DNA of 8,570 nucleotides from Victivallales bacterium (GTDB lineage Bacteria > Verrucomicrobiota > Lentisphaeria > Victivallales > SZUA-371), in contig JAQUZV010000077.1 in the NCBI GenBank assembly GCA_028691155.1, forward strand, positions 1 through 8,570, written 5' to 3'. Of the stretch, positions 5,240 to 8,570 are shown piece after piece. The notes beneath the pieces were generated by a model. That model saw nothing but the letters and a program-made list of their open reading frames with translations, had not been told where the DNA came from and ran no database searches. Both the position numbers and the translations under genes were made by a program. Position 1 is the stretch's first letter. Each line of letters starts with the position of its first letter.

Positions 5240-6484
5240 ATGACGTTCATGGTCGCTTTTCTGCAATCGTGTTGGGGAACATTGCTGCAAATGGCCCCGG
5301 CATTGTTGCTGGGTTTTCTGGCCGCCGGGATCATTTCGGCGTTCATGTCGGAAACATTTGTCAAGAAACATCTCGGCGGTCGGGGACTGGCTCCCATTGC
5401 CAAAGCAGCGTTGCTGGGAGTGCCGATGCCGCTGTGCTCATGCGGAGTGTTGCCGGTGGCGGCGGCGCTCCGGCGCTCCGGTGCTTCGCGCGGGGCGATT
5501 GTGGCGTTCCTGATTTCGGTGCCGCAGACCGGAGCCGACAATATTTTCGTGGTCTGGAGTCTGCTGGGATTGGCATTTGCCGTCTACAGTCCGATCTCGG
5601 CTTTCCTGTCCGGACTGTTCGGCGGCGCCGTCTGTGAATATTATGGCGGACGCAAACAGCAGACCGACCCCGGCGAAACCGCAACGCTGGGAATGGAAAA
5701 ACCTCGAAAAACCATTCCGGCCATTCTCAAATATTCCTATCTGACCCTGGTCGACGACATTGCCGGAGCCCTGCTGCTCGGCATCGCGATTGCCGGAATA
5801 ATTGCCGTAATGATTCCCGACGGCTGGATCGGAGCCCATCTCGGATCGGGATTCGGTGCCATGATCCTGATGCTGCTGGCCGGAATCCCGGTTTACGTCT
5901 GCTCCTCCGGATCGGTTCCCATCGCCGCCGCGTTCATGGCCAAAGGCGCGGGACCGGGCGCCGCGCTGGTCTTTCTGATTACCGGGCCGGCCTCGAACGC
6001 CGCGGGCCTGGCCGCCATTGCCCGGATGCTGGGATGGCGTTGCGCCCTGCTGTTTCTGGTCTCGCTGGTAACCTTTGCCTTCGGCTCGGGCCTGCTGCTC
6101 AACGAAATCTATACCCTGCTGCCGGCGGACGCGGTACAATTGCCTCACCCGCCCCACGGCGGCGGAGCCGGGTCGCCGTTACAGTTGATCTGCGGTCTGA
6201 TTTTGTTGGCGCTGATCGCTTATTCGCTGATAAAAAATCATCTCACCTCCAGGAGGAAAGTTATGGCGGAAGCAGAAATGCTGGTGCTCCAGGTAAGCGG
6301 AATGTCCTGCCGGCACTGCGCCGGAATGGTCACGGAAGCATTGCAGCAGTTGCCCGGCACCGGGGAAGTCGAAGTCGATCTGAATACCGGCAAAGTCTAT
6401 ATCAGACCGGCCGACGGCAGTGCGGGACCGGAGCTCGCCGCCGCCAGGACCGCCGTGGAAAAACTGGGCTTCTCGTGCGAATAG
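5240..6484 (+). CDS. SO_0444/ArsP-type metal efflux permease with C-terminal HMA domain
   Basis: This is a 414-residue inner-membrane permease of the Permease_1 (DUF318) group, which includes the Cu/Zn exporter SO_0444 and the organoarsenical exporter ArsP. Two internal repeat halves are visible. One has MPLCSCGVLPVAAAL (63-77) and SVPQTGADNIF; the other has PVYVCSSGSVPIAAAF (217-232) and TGPASNAAG. The Cys motifs C66-S-C68 and C221 are likely substrate-path residues. About eight to ten hydrophobic helices end near residue 332. A loop LPHPPHGGG (301-309) could bind metal. Residues 342-414 form an HMA domain with GMSCRHC (MxCxxC, C357 and C360), the usual soft-metal site. The start at 5240 has AGGG five bases upstream; the frame is open from 5096, but earlier ATGs lack ribosome sites and the promoter overlaps them. 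Cu or Zn export is likelier than arsenicals because of the HMA domain. It is divergent from the kinase. Confidence 0.85.
   Translation: MTFMVAFLQSCWGTLLQMAPALLLGFLAAGIISAFMSETFVKKHLGGRGLAPIAKAALLGVPMPLCSCGVLPVAAALRRSGASRGAIVAFLISVPQTGADNIFVVWSLLGLAFAVYSPISAFLSGLFGGAVCEYYGGRKQQTDPGETATLGMEKPRKTIPAILKYSYLTLVDDIAGALLLGIAIAGIIAVMIPDGWIGAHLGSGFGAMILMLLAGIPVYVCSSGSVPIAAAFMAKGAGPGAALVFLITGPASNAAGLAAIARMLGWRCALLFLVSLVTFAFGSGLLLNEIYTLLPADAVQLPHPPHGGGAGSPLQLICGLILLALIAYSLIKNHLTSRRKVMAEAEMLVLQVSGMSCRHCAGMVTEALQQLPGTGEVEVDLNTGKVYIRPADGSAGPELAAARTAVEKLGFSCE
6246..6265 (+). promoter_or_regulatory. internal ribosome-binding site and possible internal start at the HMA domain
   Basis: AGGAGG (6251-6256) lies six bases before the ATG at 6263-6265, which is in frame with the permease and opens exactly at the HMA domain (MAEAEMLVLQVSGMSC). 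An internal start would give a free 73-residue metallochaperone ending at 6484. The site is encoded by two AGG arginine codons in a gene whose first eight arginines are all CGN. It is part of an 11-base palindrome CCTCC-A-GGAGG (6246-6256), and the upstream arm matches the anti-Shine-Dalgarno core of 16S rRNA, so it could mask the site. Confidence 0.5.
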
Positions 6485-6526
6485 AACTGAACCGGAAATA
6501 ACCGGGACAGCCATAGAGAGTCATTT

Positions 6527-6539
6527 TGACACAGTGTCA
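6527..6539. repeat. 13-base perfect palindrome, possible operator
   Basis: TGACAC-A-GTGTCA is a perfect inverted repeat with 6-base arms, 42 bases after the permease stop and about 200 bases before dnaK. A TTGACA overlaps its left half (6526-6531), but no -10 box follows at the right distance. It could be an operator or simply chance. Confidence 0.35.
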
Positions 6540-6557
6540 CACCGCAGGTGGGACATG

Positions 6558-6589
6558 GCGGCGCGTCATTATCGCCGGCGGGGCGCCGC
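6558..6589. repeat. GC-rich hairpin upstream of dnaK
   Basis: GCGGCGC (6558-6564) and GCGCCGC (6583-6589) pair perfectly around an 18-base loop that itself contains the palindrome CGCCGGCG. Seven A residues follow (6590-6596). Because the tract is A and not T on the plus strand, it is not a terminator for the permease. On the minus strand the tract precedes the hairpin, so it is not one there either. Confidence 0.35.
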
Positions 6590-6666
6590 AAAAAAATATT
6601 ATTTTATCAACACCATCAAGCACAACATCTTACATCACCGCCGCACCAGCACGGTGTTTTCTGGCA

Positions 6667-6703
6667 TTGATATTGCGCCATCTGCTTTCCGTAAATTACG
6701 AAA
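6667..6703 (+). promoter_or_regulatory. possible dnaK promoter with overlapping palindrome
   Basis: TTGATA (6667-6672) and TAAATT (6692-6697) are 19 bases apart, a weak vegetative-type promoter. The -10 region lies inside the palindrome CGTAA-A-TTACG (6690-6700), which extends to TTT/AAA flanks with one bulged base. No CIRCE (TTAGCACTC-N9-GAGTGCTAA) and no sigma32-type box were found, so heat-shock control here would need another mechanism, perhaps through this palindrome. Confidence 0.3.
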
Positions 6704-6736
6704 AAACAAAACTATTTTTCGAGGAGACATGATAAA

Positions 6737-8570
6737 ATGAGTAAAATCTTAGGTATTGACCTGGGAACAACCAACAGCTGTATGGCGGTAATGGAACACG
6801 GCGAGTCCAAGGTGATTCCCAACGCGGAAGGAATGCGCACGACGCCGTCGATTGTCGCATTTGCCAAAGACGGCCAGATTCTGGTCGGTCAGATTGCCAA
6901 ACGCCAGGCGGTAACCAATCCGAACCACACCATCTTTTCGGTCAAACGCTTCATGGGCCGGAAATACGCGGAAGTAAAAGAGGAAATGAAGCTGGTCCCG
7001 TATGAAGTGGTGGAAGCCAAAAACGGCGACGCCCACATCAAGGTCGGCGACAAGACCTATTCGCCTCCGGAAATTTCCGCCATGATCCTGCAGAAACTCA
7101 AGACCGACGCGGAAGCCTATCTGGGTGAAGAAATCAAGAAAGCGGTCATTACCGTGCCCGCCTACTTCAATGATTCGCAGCGCCAGGCGACCAAGGATGC
7201 CGGTAAAATCGCCGGACTGGAAGTCGAACGCATCATCAACGAACCGACCGCCGCCTCGCTGGCTTACGGTCTGGACAAAAAAGCCGATGAAACCGTGGCG
7301 GTATACGACCTCGGCGGCGGTACTTTCGATATTTCGATTCTGGAAATCGGCGACGGCGTGTTCGAAGTTAAAGCCACCAACGGCGATACCCACCTCGGCG
7401 GCGATAACTTCGACCTGGCCATGATCAACTGGCTGGCGGATAAATTCCAGCAGGAAAACAGCGTCGATCTGCGCAAGGACGCTCAGGCGCTCCAGCGGCT
7501 GAAGGAAGCGGCGGAAAAGGCCAAGATCGAACTTTCCTCCAGTACGGCAACCGAAATCAATCTGCCGTTCATTTCCATGAACGCCAGCGGCCCGGTCCAC
7601 CTGACCCAGAATATCACCCGTGCCGATCTGGAACGGTTGTGCGACAATCTGATCGAACGCACCCGCAAGCCTTGCAACAACTGTATGCGGGATGCCGGAG
7701 TTTCCACGGCCGACGTCAATGAAGTAATTCTGGTCGGCGGGATGACCCGGATGCCCAAGGTCCAGGAAATGGCGAAAAGCATTTTCAGCAAGGATCCGCA
7801 TAAAGGCGTCAATCCGGACGAAGTGGTGGCCTGCGGCGCGGCGATTCAGGGCGGCGTCCTCACCGGTCAGGTGGAAGACGTGGTGCTGCTGGATGTCACC
7901 CCGCTGTCGCTGGGGATCGAAACCCTCGGCGGCGTGATGACCCGGTTGATCGAACGCAATACCACCATCCCGACCCGGAAGAGCGAAATCTTCAGTACGG
8001 CGGTCGACTCCCAGCCGTCCGTGGACATCCACGTGCTGCAGGGAGAACGCGAAATGTCCCGCGACAACAAAAGCATCGGCCGGTTCCGGTTGGACGGCAT
8101 TCCCCCCGCACCGCGCGGCGTGCCGCAGATCGAAGTGACTTTCGATATCGATGCCAACGGGATTCTGCACGTTACCGCCAAGGATCTGGGTACCGGCAAG
8201 GAACAGAAGATCACCATCACCGCCAGCTCCGGGCTGACCGATGACGAAATCAACCGGATGGTCGATGACGCCAAGGCCAACGCCGACGCCGACAAAAAGA
8301 CCAAGGAAAAGATCGAAGTCAAGAACAAAGCCGATTCGATGATCTATCAGACCGAAAAACAGCTGAAGGAATACGGCGACAAATTGCCCGCCGACGTCAA
8401 GCAGCCGGTCGAAGACGGCATTGCCAAGTTGAAAAAACAACTGGAAGCCGAAGACACCGAAGGCATGAAGGCGACCATGCAGGACATCGAACAGCACCTG
8501 ATGCAGTTCGGCCAGCAGATCTATGAACAGTCGAAACAGCAGTCCGAAGCCGGCGCCACCGGTGGCGCGG
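6737..8570 (+). CDS. dnaK: Hsp70 chaperone DnaK, 3' end cut by the window
   Basis: This is the cytoplasmic ATP-dependent Hsp70 chaperone, which binds exposed hydrophobic peptides and works with DnaJ and GrpE. It aligns by eye with E. coli DnaK almost throughout. The nucleotide-binding domain has GIDLGTTNSC (6-15), NEPTAASLAYG (168-178), VYDLGGGTFDIS (189-200, with T197 at the autophosphorylation position) and VILVGGMTRMP (330-340). The interdomain linker DVVLLDVTP is at 381-389, and the substrate-binding domain follows from about 390. The helical lid runs to residue 611, and the acidic C-terminal tail is missing. GAGGAG (6721-6726) is the ribosome-binding site, ten bases before the ATG. All arginine codons that I read are CGN. 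An unusual cysteine group C302, C313 and C316 (KPCNNC) sits in the nucleotide-binding domain. No grpE or dnaJ is upstream. Confidence 0.98.
   Translation, partial: MSKILGIDLGTTNSCMAVMEHGESKVIPNAEGMRTTPSIVAFAKDGQILVGQIAKRQAVTNPNHTIFSVKRFMGRKYAEVKEEMKLVPYEVVEAKNGDAHIKVGDKTYSPPEISAMILQKLKTDAEAYLGEEIKKAVITVPAYFNDSQRQATKDAGKIAGLEVERIINEPTAASLAYGLDKKADETVAVYDLGGGTFDISILEIGDGVFEVKATNGDTHLGGDNFDLAMINWLADKFQQENSVDLRKDAQALQRLKEAAEKAKIELSSSTATEINLPFISMNASGPVHLTQNITRADLERLCDNLIERTRKPCNNCMRDAGVSTADVNEVILVGGMTRMPKVQEMAKSIFSKDPHKGVNPDEVVACGAAIQGGVLTGQVEDVVLLDVTPLSLGIETLGGVMTRLIERNTTIPTRKSEIFSTAVDSQPSVDIHVLQGEREMSRDNKSIGRFRLDGIPPAPRGVPQIEVTFDIDANGILHVTAKDLGTGKEQKITITASSGLTDDEINRMVDDAKANADADKKTKEKIEVKNKADSMIYQTEKQLKEYGDKLPADVKQPVEDGIAKLKKQLEAEDTEGMKATMQDIEQHLMQFGQQIYEQSKQQSEAGATGGA

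Noticed and set aside
5438..6157. A 239-codon minus-strand frame opposite the permease
   Set aside because: Composition is Arg-, Gly- and Gln-rich without domains; it is a shadow of the permease gene.
6490..6510. CCGG-AAATAA-CCGG after the permease stop as a terminator
   Set aside because: The stem is only four pairs of a self-complementary tetranucleotide and no T-run follows.
6729..6740. A three-codon ORF (MIK, stop) overlapping the dnaK start
   Set aside because: Its ATG is only two bases from the GAGGAG site, too close for efficient use; the in-frame dnaK start at 6737 is clearly right.
6749..8497. A 582-codon open frame on the minus strand opposite dnaK
   Set aside because: It is the antisense shadow of a highly conserved gene with biased codons; its Phe- and Gly-rich translation resembles no protein family.

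Overview
The window is a stretch of about 8.6 kb from a Gram-negative-looking bacterial chromosome, GC-rich in most genes with a clearly AT-richer patch around 1700-2750. The phylum cannot be fixed from the sequence. The style of DnaK (for example its EVILVGGMTRMPKVQ and GAAIQGGVLTGQV segments), the dense CGG/CCG codon use and the gene mix make a PVC-group bacterium such as a Lentisphaerota member my tentative guess, no more than that.

Layout from left to right. At 2-799 (+) is the C-terminal half of a DHA2-type MFS drug transporter, cut by the window edge. It converges on a small class I SAM-dependent methyltransferase (829-1395, -), which has its own good promoter. Next comes a multi-pass membrane protein of unknown function on the minus strand (about 1694-2625). 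It appears frame-disrupted near 2355, and a possible out-of-frame tail lies at 1588-1701. A 419-base stretch without a confident gene (2626-3044) contains three clean stem-loops in a row. The next gene is a membrane histidine kinase (3045-5033, -) with no response regulator beside it.

Divergent from the kinase, across 206 bases with a sigma70-like promoter, is a permease of the SO_0444/ArsP type (5240-6484, +) with a C-terminal HMA metal-binding domain. The right-hand end is dnaK (6737 to the window end, +), missing only its last few dozen residues. Its upstream region has two short palindromes and no CIRCE element.

The genes do not form one obvious pathway. The best functional link is inferred: the kinase has a Cys-Cys-x-x-His group in its extracytoplasmic sensor region and sits head-to-head with a probable Cu/Zn (or metalloid) efflux permease, so it could be a metal sensor. 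The most interesting detail is inside the permease gene. A near-ideal Shine-Dalgarno sequence (AGGAGG) lies 6 bases before an in-frame ATG exactly at the start of the HMA domain, and the arginine codon use changes there. The gene may therefore make both the full permease and a free 73-residue CopZ-like metallochaperone. No tRNA, rRNA, CRISPR array or intact insertion sequence was seen.
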